From Pleurocapsales cyanobacterium LEGE 10410 (GTDB lineage: Bacteria; Cyanobacteriota; Cyanobacteriia; Cyanobacteriales; Xenococcaceae): a DNA stretch of 53,242 nucleotides. The first letter of the stretch is position 1, and every line of letters starts with the position of its first letter. The translations under genes were made by a program, and so were the position numbers. The stretch covers positions 1 to 53,242 of the forward strand of contig JADEXJ010000024.1 in assembly GCA_015207195.1 (NCBI GenBank), read 5' to 3'. Below the pieces are notes generated by a model. It ran no database searches, was not told the DNA's origin, and was given only the letters and a program-made list of their open reading frames with translations. Of the stretch, positions 45,988-53,242 are shown in pieces.

Positions 45988-46515
45988 GTATTGTGTCTAG
46001 CATCGAACTTACAGTTAAATATTAATTTAGATAATAATTATTTTTGTAGTTTCATAGCAACAAATATTGAATTTGTCTGGAAAAGTAAAAACATTAAAAA
46101 AATTAGTTGTAGTATTGATTAGATATTAGACTTTATTACTTTACAAACCAAAATTTATAGTATTAAATGGAGCTAATACTGTCGCTACGAAGGAAAAATC
46201 GTGCGCAAAATGCGTCTTGATTGACTTATAGACGATTTTTTTTGACATATTGTGAAATATTTTATTTGTATTTCAAATAACAAAGATTCAGTATCCAAAT
46301 ATTAATTATATTTATAGTCTCTATTGTTGAATAGTTGCTAACATTGTTCTGTTTTGCCGTGAAAAAAGTAATATTAAAAATCAACAAAGTAATATTGAGA
46401 TGGTAACTGTCATCAAAAATATATTCTATCTATCAAATAGATTTATTATCAATACCTTAAACCCAAGTCACAAATTCTAATTTAAGTAATTAACTAACAA
46501 CTGCCTGTAGAAACT
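45988..46515. other. AT-rich leader region before PatA-like gene
   Basis: A 528-bp non-coding region upstream of the PatA-like gene. It holds the orphan terminator and candidate small RNA at 46156-46243; the rest shows no coding frame. Confidence 0.5.
46156..46243 (+). ncRNA. Candidate small RNA ending in an orphan terminator
   Basis: AAAAATCGT (46194-46202) pairs with ACGATTTTT (46232-46240), followed by a run of U; a smaller inner hairpin CGCA-AAA-TGCG is possible. This terminator is about 390 bp from the nearest upstream stop and 270 bp before the next start. A -10-like TATAGT at 46156-46161 would give an RNA of about 75 bases. No good -35 is seen, so this is a weak prediction; a 5' leader attenuator is the alternative. 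Confidence 0.3.
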
Positions 46516-47766
46516 ATGGAAGCCCTCTCGAACAATATAATCAAGCTAAAAGCCCAGTTTGAAGATATAGTAAAACTACAGCAATCCTGTAAGCTTTATG
46601 TAACCGACATAACGGCAAATAGTTGGAGCTTCTATTTTAAAAATGGTAGTTTATTGTGGGCAACGGCAAGCTATCATCGCGTAAGAAGAGTAAATCGTTT
46701 AATCAACAAGCACTATCCTCAAATCAATTGCGAAGAAATTAAATTAAGAGAACAAGAAATTTCTGAACTGCGAGAATATTTACTAATATCGGTTTTAAAT
46801 AAGCGTAGCAATATTTCCCAAGCCAAGGCAATTGAAATTATTAAAGAGTTAGCCCAAGAAGTTTTGTTCGATTGTTTTCTGGCACACAATAAGATTGGTC
46901 AAATCAAATCCATTTTTGAAACTGCTGCTAACCGCATGGGTTCTATTTTGAGAAGCCCGTTGTTCAAGCAACCAATTGTTTATCTAGATACAAGTCAGGT
47001 TGTGAGCCAGGCTACAAATCAATACGATAGTTGGGTAAAAGCTGGTTTAGCCGACTATTCTCCTAATTTAGCTCCTGTAATCAAAAATAGCGAAAAATTG
47101 CAGCAGGAAGTTGATGCTGATGTTTATAGCAAGCTATCAGTTTTGATTGATGGTAAGAAGACGCTGCAAGATATAGCAATTATCACTAACCAAGAACTGC
47201 TGAGTGCTACTTGTTCTTTGATGGCTCACCTTAGAAGCAAATCTCTGGAGTTAATTTCCGTAGAAGACGCGCAGCTAGCTAATCTGTATTTTTCTTCTCG
47301 ACAAAATGCCGTCAATCAAGCAATGGCGACAGACAATCCTAATCGGGATTATGTCCGAGAATCGAGCCTACCTTTAATAGTTTGTGTTGACGATCAGCCT
47401 CAAGTCTGTCAACAGATAGCGCAGGTATTAAACCCTGCTGGCTATAGATTAATTCCAGTAAATGAATCCGTTCATGCTTTAAGTATTTTATTAGAAAACA
47501 AGCCCGACCTAGTTTTTCTAGATTTAATTATGCCGATCGCCAATGGCTATGAAATTTGTAGTCAAATCAGAAGAATATCGGAGTTTAAAACAATCCCGAT
47601 TGTAATTCTTACCGAAAAAGACAGTATTATCGATAGGATGCGTGCCAAGATGGTTGGTGCAACAGCCCTAGTTTCTAAGCCGATTGATGAACGTGAAATT
47701 TTAGCGATCGCTCAAAAGTATGTTCAGGGAGTTATCTCAGATGAAACAAAGTTGAGCTATAACTGA
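46516..47766 (+). CDS. PatA/PixG-like response regulator
   Basis: A 416-residue protein of the cyanobacterial PatA type. The N-terminal region (about 10-250) matches the PatA-type domain: KLYVTDITANSWSFYFKNGSLLWATAS, RRVNRLINKHYP, LAQEVLFDCF. A receiver at about 290-410 has VCVDDQPQV, LVFLDLIMP, VILTEKD and SKPID. Relatives act in phototaxis, pilus motility and heterocyst patterning. No CheW-, MCP- or CheA-like genes flank it. The stop codon merges with the left end of MITE copy 2. Confidence 0.85.
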   Translation: MEALSNNIIKLKAQFEDIVKLQQSCKLYVTDITANSWSFYFKNGSLLWATASYHRVRRVNRLINKHYPQINCEEIKLREQEISELREYLLISVLNKRSNISQAKAIEIIKELAQEVLFDCFLAHNKIGQIKSIFETAANRMGSILRSPLFKQPIVYLDTSQVVSQATNQYDSWVKAGLADYSPNLAPVIKNSEKLQQEVDADVYSKLSVLIDGKKTLQDIAIITNQELLSATCSLMAHLRSKSLELISVEDAQLANLYFSSRQNAVNQAMATDNPNRDYVRESSLPLIVCVDDQPQVCQQIAQVLNPAGYRLIPVNESVHALSILLENKPDLVFLDLIMPIANGYEICSQIRRISEFKTIPIVILTEKDSIIDRMRAKMVGATALVSKPIDEREILAIAQKYVQGVISDETKLSYN

Positions 47767-47872
47767 TACTAAATCCCGTTCGTAGAAGTTACTTTAAATT
47801 GCCCCCTAAATCCCCCAAGTCTGGGGGACTTAAAGAACAACGATAGTGACCTTTACCAATCAGATTTAGTAT
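47766..47872. mobile_element. MITE-like element, copy 2 (107 bp)
   Basis: Ends ATACTAAATCC and AGATTTAGTAT (one mismatch) match copy 1 at 24242-24347, as does the internal CCCCCTAAATCCCCCAAG and the inverted GGGGGACTTAAAG. It begins at the last base of the preceding stop codon and ends four bases before the next (leftward) stop. Confidence 0.7.
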
Positions 47873-47876
47873 GATT

Positions 47877-48230
47877 TTACTTAACCATTTGATAGCGTAA
47901 TAGCTGTTTAACCTGTTTAGAAGATAAATTGAGTCTGGAGGCGATCGCCTGTTCTAGGTCTTTAATTTCTGTAGTGTCTAGTTCAAACTGCTGATATCGA
48001 TTCACCTGGGTTGTCTGTTTGACTCTGACCTGAGAGAGCTGGCGATCGCGATCTACTATAACCTTAATTGATAATATATTACTCGCTGGTTGTGCTTGAT
48101 TGGGAGCAATGATTAACGACTCAATATTGCGATCGCCCTGAGTCAAATTATGTTCGGTAATCAATCCACTGATCGACCAAAAAGCCAATCCTACCAAGGG
48201 TAAAGGCAGCCAAAACTCTAATCTCAACAT
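47877..48230 (-). CDS. Hypothetical protein with N-terminal anchor
   Basis: A 117-residue protein. A hydrophobic N-terminus (LEFWLPLPLVGLAFWSISGLI) should be an uncleaved anchor; the rest is a small soluble domain ending in a helix (LSSKQVKQLLRYQMVK). No family recognised. It is divergent from rppA, with the heptamer array between them. Confidence 0.55.
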   Translation of the reverse strand: MLRLEFWLPLPLVGLAFWSISGLITEHNLTQGDRNIESLIIAPNQAQPASNILSIKVIVDRDRQLSQVRVKQTTQVNRYQQFELDTTEIKDLEQAIASRLNLSSKQVKQLLRYQMVK

Positions 48231-48270
48231 TGATTATCGCCACATCTAACAGTTATAGTCATTCTAATTA

Positions 48271-48437
48271 ACTTCCGACTTCCTACTTCCGACTTCCGAC
48301 TTCCGACTTCCTACTTCCTACTTCCTACTCCCTACTCCCTACTTCCTACTTCCTATAGGCGAAGCTGTATCCTTTAGGACTTCCTACTTCCTACTTCCTA
48401 CTTCCTACTTCCTACTTCCTACTCCCTACTTCCTACT
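48271..48437. repeat. ACTTCCT heptamer array
   Basis: About twenty copies of ACTTCCT and variants (ACTTCCG, ACTCCCT), interrupted at about 48354-48380 by a GCGAAGC/CCTTTAGG dispersed-repeat fragment. It fills the divergent promoter region of the hypothetical gene and rppA and ends 40 bp before the rppA start. Confidence 0.85.
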
Positions 48438-48476
48438 GCGATGGCGAAGTACTTCTTATTATTTGACGCGGTTTAA

Positions 48477-49151
48477 ATGTTGATCCTTTTAGTCGAAGAC
48501 GACACAGCCCAGCTAGAACCCTTGTATACCGCACTTTCTCAAGTGGGGCATATAGTCGATGCGGTCGAAGATGGCGAAACTGCACTCTGGTTGATTAAAG
48601 AAAAGAACTACGATCTGCTTATTTTAGACTGGATGCTACCAAAAGTCAGCGGTGTGAAACTCTGCCGTCAATATCGCCAGCTAGGTAATGCTGCACCAGT
48701 CTTGATGTTGACCGCCAAAGACGCGACGACAGACAAGATAGAGGGTTTAGATGCGGGGGCAGATGATTATATCGTTAAACCGATAGATGTTTTAGAGTTG
48801 CTAGCTAGGGTAAGAGCCTTGGGCAGGCGATCGCCTCTATGGAAAGGAGATACTCTAAGCTTGGGCGATCTACGGCTAGATCTAACTAGTTTGCAATTAG
48901 AACGGGGAACCAATAAGATTCAGCTTTCGGTCAGAGAATTTCAGCTGATGGAATATTTAATGCGACATCCCCAACAGGTATTATCCCGCGATCAAATCGA
49001 ACAGGCACTCTGGAGTTGGGGCAGTGAACCCGAAAGCAATGCGGTAACGACTTTGGTTAGAAGAGTGCGCCAGCGTCTGCTTGCGGTTGGGGCGAAAGAC
49101 TGGCTAGAAACAGTTTATGGCATGGGTTATCGTTTGGATGTTCGAGAATAA
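48477..49151 (+). CDS. rppA: OmpR-family response regulator RppA
   Basis: A 224-residue regulator: receiver domain (about 1-118; VEDDTAQLEPL, LLILDWMLPKVSG, LMLTAKD, IVKPID) and winged-helix DNA-binding domain (about 128-222; LSVREFQLMEYLMRHPQQVL, TLVRRVRQRL, VYGMGYRL). The sequence agrees with what I recall of cyanobacterial RppA, which with RppB regulates photosynthesis and pilus genes in response to redox or metals. The matching kinase rppB starts 850 bp downstream, separated by a gene on the opposite strand. Confidence 0.85.
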   Translation: MLILLVEDDTAQLEPLYTALSQVGHIVDAVEDGETALWLIKEKNYDLLILDWMLPKVSGVKLCRQYRQLGNAAPVLMLTAKDATTDKIEGLDAGADDYIVKPIDVLELLARVRALGRRSPLWKGDTLSLGDLRLDLTSLQLERGTNKIQLSVREFQLMEYLMRHPQQVLSRDQIEQALWSWGSEPESNAVTTLVRRVRQRLLAVGAKDWLETVYGMGYRLDVRE

Positions 49152-49205
49152 ACTTTTGAGCGATCGCTAATTTTTAAATCATTCAGATAATACTCCCTAC
49201 TTGCT

Positions 49206-49281
49206 ACTTCCTACTCGTACAGACGTGACCTGGAACGTCTCTACAGTTGCTACTTGCTACTTGCTACTTGCTACTTGCTAC
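49206..49281. repeat. 41-bp dispersed repeat plus TTGCTAC heptamers
   Basis: The 41-bp segment 49206-49246 is the exact reverse complement of 52693-52733. It contains AGACGTGACCTGGAACGTCT, an imperfect hairpin. Five TTGCTAC heptamers follow to 49281. Confidence 0.85.
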
Positions 49282-49315
49282 TTTTACTTCAACTGTTCAT
49301 CCGAACCTGATATTA

Positions 49316-49801
49316 TTAGCGATCGCGCTTGAGGTCGTAAATTACTTTTTCGGCTACCCAGTTGGGAGAACGCCCAGGATGAGATACCAGAGTACCCGAT
49401 AGCAGACGACTCGCGGTTGCTTTATTGTGTACTAGTCTGAGTAATTCTTTACGTAGTTTGGGACTGACGCGATCGATTAGAGCAGCGTTACTGTTACTGC
49501 TGCTGATCGTAGGCAATGAATTAACCAAAGAAGGCTTATAGGCACGGGTTAAATGATAGCCGACTACACCAGTACCGATCGCTAAGCCAGTCAAACCAAC
49601 AAGATTTTTAAAACCATCAGAAGGTTCGGCATTATTAAAATTGCGATCGCCATAGGAGAGCTGTCCTAAAAATAGTTCTGCCTGAGCCGTATTATCAACC
49701 AAACTTTCTTCATTGGCTTTAACGGGTAAGGCTACCAAGCTGCTAGCAATCCCCGTACCAATCAAAGTAGTTACCAGTGTTTTCCAAGATATTTTTTTCA
49801 T
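49316..49801 (-). CDS. Hypothetical exported protein
   Basis: About 161 residues. The N-terminus MKKISWKTLVTTLIGTGIASSLVALPVKA is a signal peptide cleaved after about residue 29. A hydrophobic, glycine-rich stretch (LVGLTGLAIGTGVVGYHL) follows, then a C-terminal segment with PGRSPNWVAEKVIYDLKRDR. No family recognised. An upstream ATG at 49816 would add five residues and weaken the signal. The gene lies between rppA and rppB on the opposite strand and may be one of their targets. Confidence 0.6.
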   Translation of the reverse strand: MKKISWKTLVTTLIGTGIASSLVALPVKANEESLVDNTAQAELFLGQLSYGDRNFNNAEPSDGFKNLVGLTGLAIGTGVVGYHLTRAYKPSLVNSLPTISSSNSNAALIDRVSPKLRKELLRLVHNKATASRLLSGTLVSHPGRSPNWVAEKVIYDLKRDR

Positions 49802-50004
49802 GTTATCTATCATCAATTCGTTTTAATACTTATTATGGCGATCGAATATGACAACCAAATGACAAAACGTTGACAAGTTTGAGAAGCTCCAAAAATCTAG
49901 AGAAGCAATGACATCCGAGATGTGTCGAGCTAGCCATTTTGCCCATACAATAATTGACATATTGCTAATGACCATCTGTCTGAAAAACCAACCTTACTCT
50001 ATTT

Positions 50005-51276
50005 ATGTTCGATCGCTCTCGTCGTCGTTTGGCTTATTGGTTTACCCTCTCTATGGGCAGTATTTTGGTTTTGTTTGCCTTTACGGTTTATCAACGTCAA
50101 GCCCAAGAGCGAATACGAGAATTTGAGGAACAGGTTTATGCTCAAGCTCAAAATATTGCTGGGCTAACCAACTATCAACAACAGGGCAAAAACTGGTGGA
50201 TAGACACAGATAATGTATCTTTGAACCGCAGCGGTTTGACTGAATCGGAAATAATTTACATTCGCTGGTATGACAACCAAAAACAACTCTTACAGTACAT
50301 TGGCGAGTATTCCAATCAAAAGTCATCGCTAACACCAGGATGGCGAACTCTAGATAGTGAAGCACAGTTTGATAGTTTGCGTGTTCTAACCCTGCCCTTA
50401 AAATACGATCGCGCCACTGTTGGTTATCTTCAGATCGGGGTATCTTTCGCTCCCGTTCGCAGTTCTTTGGCGCGATCGCGTTTGTTTTTATCTTTGGGCA
50501 TACCGATTACCCTGGGCATTACTGGTATTGTGGGCTGGATGTTAGCTGGTGTGGCAATGCAGCCTGTCAGACGTTCTTACGAACAGCTACAGCGTTTTAC
50601 TGCCGATGCTTCCCATGAATTACGCGCCCCTGTCGCAGCGATTTTAAGTAATGCCCAGGTGGGGTTACTCGCTCCTGCGGAAGATATTCACCAACCCCGC
50701 CAGCGTTTATCAAATATTGTTACCCAAAGCAAACACATGAGTGTTTTGATTACTAACTTGCTATTTCTAGCCCGTCACCAGGGTAAATTGAACCCCCAAG
50801 ATATTGTTCACACTGACATAGTTGAGCTATTAAACTCTTTGGCAAAAGAATATCAGACTATAGCCGAGGAACAAGGTTTGAAATTCAAATCAGACATACC
50901 AACAACATCGAAAGAGATCTACGGCGATCGCGATCTACTTCAACAGGCGATCGCCAATTTGTTAGACAACGCGATTAAATATACTCTGGTTGGTGGTATG
51001 GTTACACTAAAATTAGTAATCAAACCCCGTCGCATTTTTATTACCGTAGAAGATACGGGAATTGGTATTCCCGCCTCAGATTTACCCCAGATCTTCGATC
51101 GTTTTTACCGAGTAGACCAAGCTCGTACCAGACAAACAGGCGGATTTGGTTTGGGACTGGCGATCGTCCAACAAATCATTCAGGCTCATGATGGCAAGAT
51201 TACGGTTCATAGTGCAGAAAAAAAGGGAACTACCGTTCAAATTTGTCTACCTTTACGCTTTGTTATTGCCAAATAA
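50005..51276 (+). CDS. rppB: Sensor histidine kinase RppB
   Basis: A 423-residue membrane kinase. TM1 (about 9-30) and TM2 (about 160-182) flank an external sensor domain of about 130 residues. HisKA has its phosphohistidine in DASHELRAPVAAI (around residue 206). The ATPase domain follows with LLDNAIKY, VEDTGIGIP, FDRFYRVDQ and GGFGLGLAI. It fits the cyanobacterial RppB family and should phosphorylate RppA. It is not adjacent to rppA here: a leftward gene and repeats intervene. Confidence 0.85.
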   Translation: MFDRSRRRLAYWFTLSMGSILVLFAFTVYQRQAQERIREFEEQVYAQAQNIAGLTNYQQQGKNWWIDTDNVSLNRSGLTESEIIYIRWYDNQKQLLQYIGEYSNQKSSLTPGWRTLDSEAQFDSLRVLTLPLKYDRATVGYLQIGVSFAPVRSSLARSRLFLSLGIPITLGITGIVGWMLAGVAMQPVRRSYEQLQRFTADASHELRAPVAAILSNAQVGLLAPAEDIHQPRQRLSNIVTQSKHMSVLITNLLFLARHQGKLNPQDIVHTDIVELLNSLAKEYQTIAEEQGLKFKSDIPTTSKEIYGDRDLLQQAIANLLDNAIKYTLVGGMVTLKLVIKPRRIFITVEDTGIGIPASDLPQIFDRFYRVDQARTRQTGGFGLGLAIVQQIIQAHDGKITVHSAEKKGTTVQICLPLRFVIAK

Positions 51277-51298
51277 TCCCGATCAAAACACCATATTT

Positions 51299-51331
51299 AA
51301 GTAGTAAGTAGTAAGTAGTAAGTAGCGAGTA
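51299..51331. repeat. AAGTAGT heptamer array
   Basis: Four copies of AAGTAGT in the spacer after rppB, before the glycosyltransferase gene. Confidence 0.75.
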
Positions 51332-51408
51332 TCAATTGAGTCAATTCAACTGAAAAGTGCAGTATACCTTTTCCCTTTTCCCTGGCTTTTGCAAGAAGTC
51401 TAATCTAT

Positions 51409-52143
51409 ATGACCCTTTCTGAAGTTTCCGTTATCATTCCCACCTTAAATGAAGAAGATTTTTTGAGTAGAACTTTACGCAATCTGTCTTTATCAAATCC
51501 TCCTCCCAAGGAAATTTTAGTTGTAGATGGGGGCAGTCGGGACAACACTCTAGAAATTGCTCGCCAAGCAGGAGTATTGGTGCTTATTTCTCAACAAGCT
51601 GGTCGCTCAATCCAGATGAACTTAGGGGCAAAAAAAGCCCAAGGTAAACTTCTCTGTTTTCTCCATGCGGATACCATAGTGCCTGACGACTTCACCGCAG
51701 TAATTGAAAAAACCCTAGCAGACCCTACGATTGCGGGGGGAGGTTTCATTTCCTTGATGAGTGGAGAGAAAACTCGCTGGGGATGTTCCCTACACAATTA
51801 TTTAAAAACTTATTACGGATCATTATTGTTTCGTCCTCACTTATTTCTCAGAGGTTTACGAATTCTGTTTGGCGATCAGGCGATGTTTTGCCGTCGCAGC
51901 GATTTTTGGGACTGTGGTGGTTTCGATCCAAAGTTGCCAATTATGGAAGATGCCGATCTCTGTCTCAAATTGTGTAAATACGGCAGAATATATCTAGTTA
52001 ATCGCGTCGTCCAGTCTAGCGATCGCCGTGTGGCAAAATTGGGCTGGCTCAAGGCGAATGCGATCTATCTCTATATCGGCTTTCTCTGGGCGTTTGGCGT
52101 TCGGGCGAATTATCTCAAACAATTCTATGAAGACATTCGCTGA
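51409..52143 (+). CDS. TIGR04283-type family 2 glycosyltransferase
   Basis: A 244-residue GT2-like protein: VSVIIPTLNEEDFL, ILVVDGGSRDNTLEIARQAG, GRSIQMNLGAKKAQGKLLCF, LHADTIVP and GDQAMFCRRSDFW. This is the TIGR04283 type, annotated as arsenosugar-biosynthesis or selenium-domain-associated glycosyltransferases. There is no N-terminal signal; C-terminal aromatic segments could contact the membrane. The rhodanese gene follows after 30 bp, so they are likely co-transcribed. No arsM or radical-SAM partner is visible in the window. Confidence 0.8.
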   Translation: MTLSEVSVIIPTLNEEDFLSRTLRNLSLSNPPPKEILVVDGGSRDNTLEIARQAGVLVLISQQAGRSIQMNLGAKKAQGKLLCFLHADTIVPDDFTAVIEKTLADPTIAGGGFISLMSGEKTRWGCSLHNYLKTYYGSLLFRPHLFLRGLRILFGDQAMFCRRSDFWDCGGFDPKLPIMEDADLCLKLCKYGRIYLVNRVVQSSDRRVAKLGWLKANAIYLYIGFLWAFGVRANYLKQFYEDIR

Positions 52144-52173
52144 TATGAACTTGAATATTTTTTTGGCGAGATT

Positions 52174-52638
52174 ATGTTGCTCAGAAAACTAGGCTGGCAA
52201 GTTATCAAGTTCTTAATTAGACTGCTATTCCCCAACATACGGCAGTTATCGACCCAAGACTTAGCTGCCTGGTTACAACAAAGCGACATAGAAAAAAGCG
52301 ACACAGAAAAACCACTGTTGCTCGATGCCAGAACGGAAGCAGAATATAAGATTAGTCACCTTCAAAATGCTCAACTCGTTGGCGATCGCCCTGAAGTCTT
52401 AGAAAACAAGATTACAGATCTTGCTACCCCGATAGTTGTTTATTGTTCTGTAGGATATCGCAGTAGCGCGATCGCCCGCCAGCTTCAGTCTCTGGGATAT
52501 CAAAATGTTTTTAATCTCAGCGGTTCTATCTTTCAGTGGGCAAACGAAAACCGTCCAGTTTATCGCGAAGGTAAACGAGTCAACCAAATTCATCCCTATC
52601 ATAAGTTTTGGAAGTTTTTATTGACCGACAACGAGTAG
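52174..52638 (+). CDS. Rhodanese-domain protein
   Basis: A 154-residue protein with one rhodanese domain (about 25-135): LLLDARTEAEYKISHLQNAQ, active-site loop CSVGYRS with the catalytic cysteine, and NLSGSIFQWANENRPVY. It should carry sulfane sulfur (or bind arsenate-like oxyanions) in the cytoplasm. It is 30 bp after the TIGR04283 glycosyltransferase gene, a pairing that suggests a shared sulfur, selenium or arsenic role; this is inference. Confidence 0.85.
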   Translation: MLLRKLGWQVIKFLIRLLFPNIRQLSTQDLAAWLQQSDIEKSDTEKPLLLDARTEAEYKISHLQNAQLVGDRPEVLENKITDLATPIVVYCSVGYRSSAIARQLQSLGYQNVFNLSGSIFQWANENRPVYREGKRVNQIHPYHKFWKFLLTDNE

Positions 52639-52746
52639 GGAGTAGGGAGTAGGGAGTCCCTAAAGGGATACCGCTACGCATATAGGAAGTAGCTGTAGAG
52701 ACGTTCCAGGTCACGTCTGTACGAGTAGGAAGTAGGGAGATGGGAA
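52639..52746. repeat. Repeat cluster: heptamers, dispersed hairpin, 41-bp repeat
   Basis: GTAGGGA heptamers (about 52636-52657) are followed by CCCTAAAGGGATACCGCTACGCATA, a variant of the GCGAAGCGG family split here by one base change, then by the 41-bp segment 52693-52733 (inverse of 49206-49246). It separates the rhodanese gene from the convergent regulator. Confidence 0.75.
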
Positions 52747-52749
52747 GAT

Positions 52750-53127
52750 TTACTTGTTTTCAGCCAGAATTTGGTCGATGTCAGTTTCCAAAGTTATGGG
52801 GTCGAAGGGTTTGGGGATGATGCCTTTAATTCCTAGCTGGCTTAATCGGTTGGGTTCGGTAGTTTGGAACTTGGTGGTTAGCAAAATCACTGGAATTGAG
52901 GCGGTGATGGAATTGGCTTGTAGTTGTTTAAAGGTAGCAAAACCATCTATCCCTGGCATCATCACGTCTAGTAAGATAGCGTCTGGTACTTCGGTTGCTG
53001 CCAGAGTAATGCCTTCTTCACCAGAGGAAGCAGTTATTACCTGCCAATTTGCATTCATTTCCAGAGCTAATTTTACGAGTAGCCGAATACCTTCCTCGTC
53101 TTCGATAATCAAGATTCTAGACATCAT
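52750..53127 (-). CDS. Single-domain response regulator
   Basis: A 125-residue lone receiver: [29 protein letters not shown] and IIPKPF. It resembles the receivers of the large hybrid kinases and has no output domain. No kinase gene is beside it in the window; partner genes may lie to the right of the window. Confidence 0.85.
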   Translation of the reverse strand: MMSRILIIEDEEGIRLLVKLALEMNANWQVITASSGEEGITLAATEVPDAILLDVMMPGIDGFATFKQLQANSITASIPVILLTTKFQTTEPNRLSQLGIKGIIPKPFDPITLETDIDQILAENK

Positions 53128-53205
53128 AACTACCTACAGCATAAATTTTGTTTATTTATTGATAGCAAATTAATATGTGTAAATTGTGAGAGTTAGAAAT
53201 AGAAA

Positions 53206-53240
53206 GTAATGAGTAATAAGTAATAAGTAATAAGTATTTC
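53206..53240. repeat. AGTAATA heptamer array at window end
   Basis: Four copies of AGTAATA/AGTAATG reach the end of the window and may continue beyond it. Confidence 0.65.
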
Positions 53241-53242
53241 TT

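Noticed and set aside
45886-46122. Open frame giving a repeated SPYLPISL peptide
   Set aside because: It is a translation of the minisatellite within the TIR element.
1-53242. tRNA or rRNA genes
   Set aside because: No cloverleaf-like or rRNA-like sequence was recognised on either strand; a covariance-model scan would be needed to exclude them formally.

Overview
The window looks like chromosomal DNA of a cyanobacterium. The octamer GCGATCGC (HIP1) occurs throughout coding and non-coding DNA, base composition is AT-rich, and many genes are cyanobacterial types (DUF1830 protein, PatA-like regulator, RppA/RppB pair, multi-REC hybrid kinases). Heptamer tandem repeats and dispersed hairpin repeats fill the spacers. 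A unicellular or baeocyte-forming lineage such as Pleurocapsales is my guess; the sequence alone does not settle it. I found no rRNA, tRNA or CRISPR array.

Layout. 0-5 kb: small HTH, membrane and TPR proteins, a copper cassette (multicopper oxidase plus DUF411 protein, reading leftward from a MerR-type promoter at 4096-4127), and a protein resembling Dnd-associated protein 4. Four copies of a 26-bp dyad, TGTGTCA-N12-TGACACA, lie here and nowhere else that I saw. 4.8-6.6 kb: ABC-class ATPase. 7.0-9.9 kb: a four-gene set of an ExbB/MotA-like channel with a long coiled-coil tail, two paralogous ExbD-like proteins and a LapA-domain protein. 10-21 kb: a leftward block of eight genes. A methyltransferase and a diiron-oxygenase/Fe-2OG-oxygenase fusion come first. 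After a strong terminator follow an H-NOX gas sensor, its HNOBA-type hybrid kinase, a multi-REC hybrid kinase, a CheY-like protein, a REC-PP2C phosphatase and a GHKL protein. 21.5-24 kb: a divergent GGDEF-EAL-GGDEF protein.

24-31 kb: DsbA-like, AraC-type, metallo-beta-lactamase-fold, SF1B helicase, ABM-like and Ser/Thr kinase genes. 31-39 kb: SulP transporter, ArsR regulator, two single-REC proteins, UbiA-like protein, zinc ribbon and DUF1830 protein. 39-46 kb: CHAD protein, HyuA without HyuB, methyltransferase, HAD-like protein lacking its nucleophile, a toxin-antitoxin remnant and a uracil permease. 46-53 kb: PatA-like regulator, RppA/RppB, TIGR04283 glycosyltransferase, rhodanese and a single-REC protein.

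How it fits together. The strongest theme is signalling. The H-NOX block could carry nitric-oxide binding through phosphorelay to a PP2C/GHKL partner-switch output, with cyclic-di-GMP turnover encoded next door. The two enzymes immediately upstream of the sensor suggest a small-molecule (perhaps N-oxygenated) product tied to that sensor; this is inference. The second candidate for novelty is the ion-driven motor-like module with two unequal B subunits. Two families of non-autonomous elements with terminal inverted repeats, one enclosing a minisatellite, are also present.
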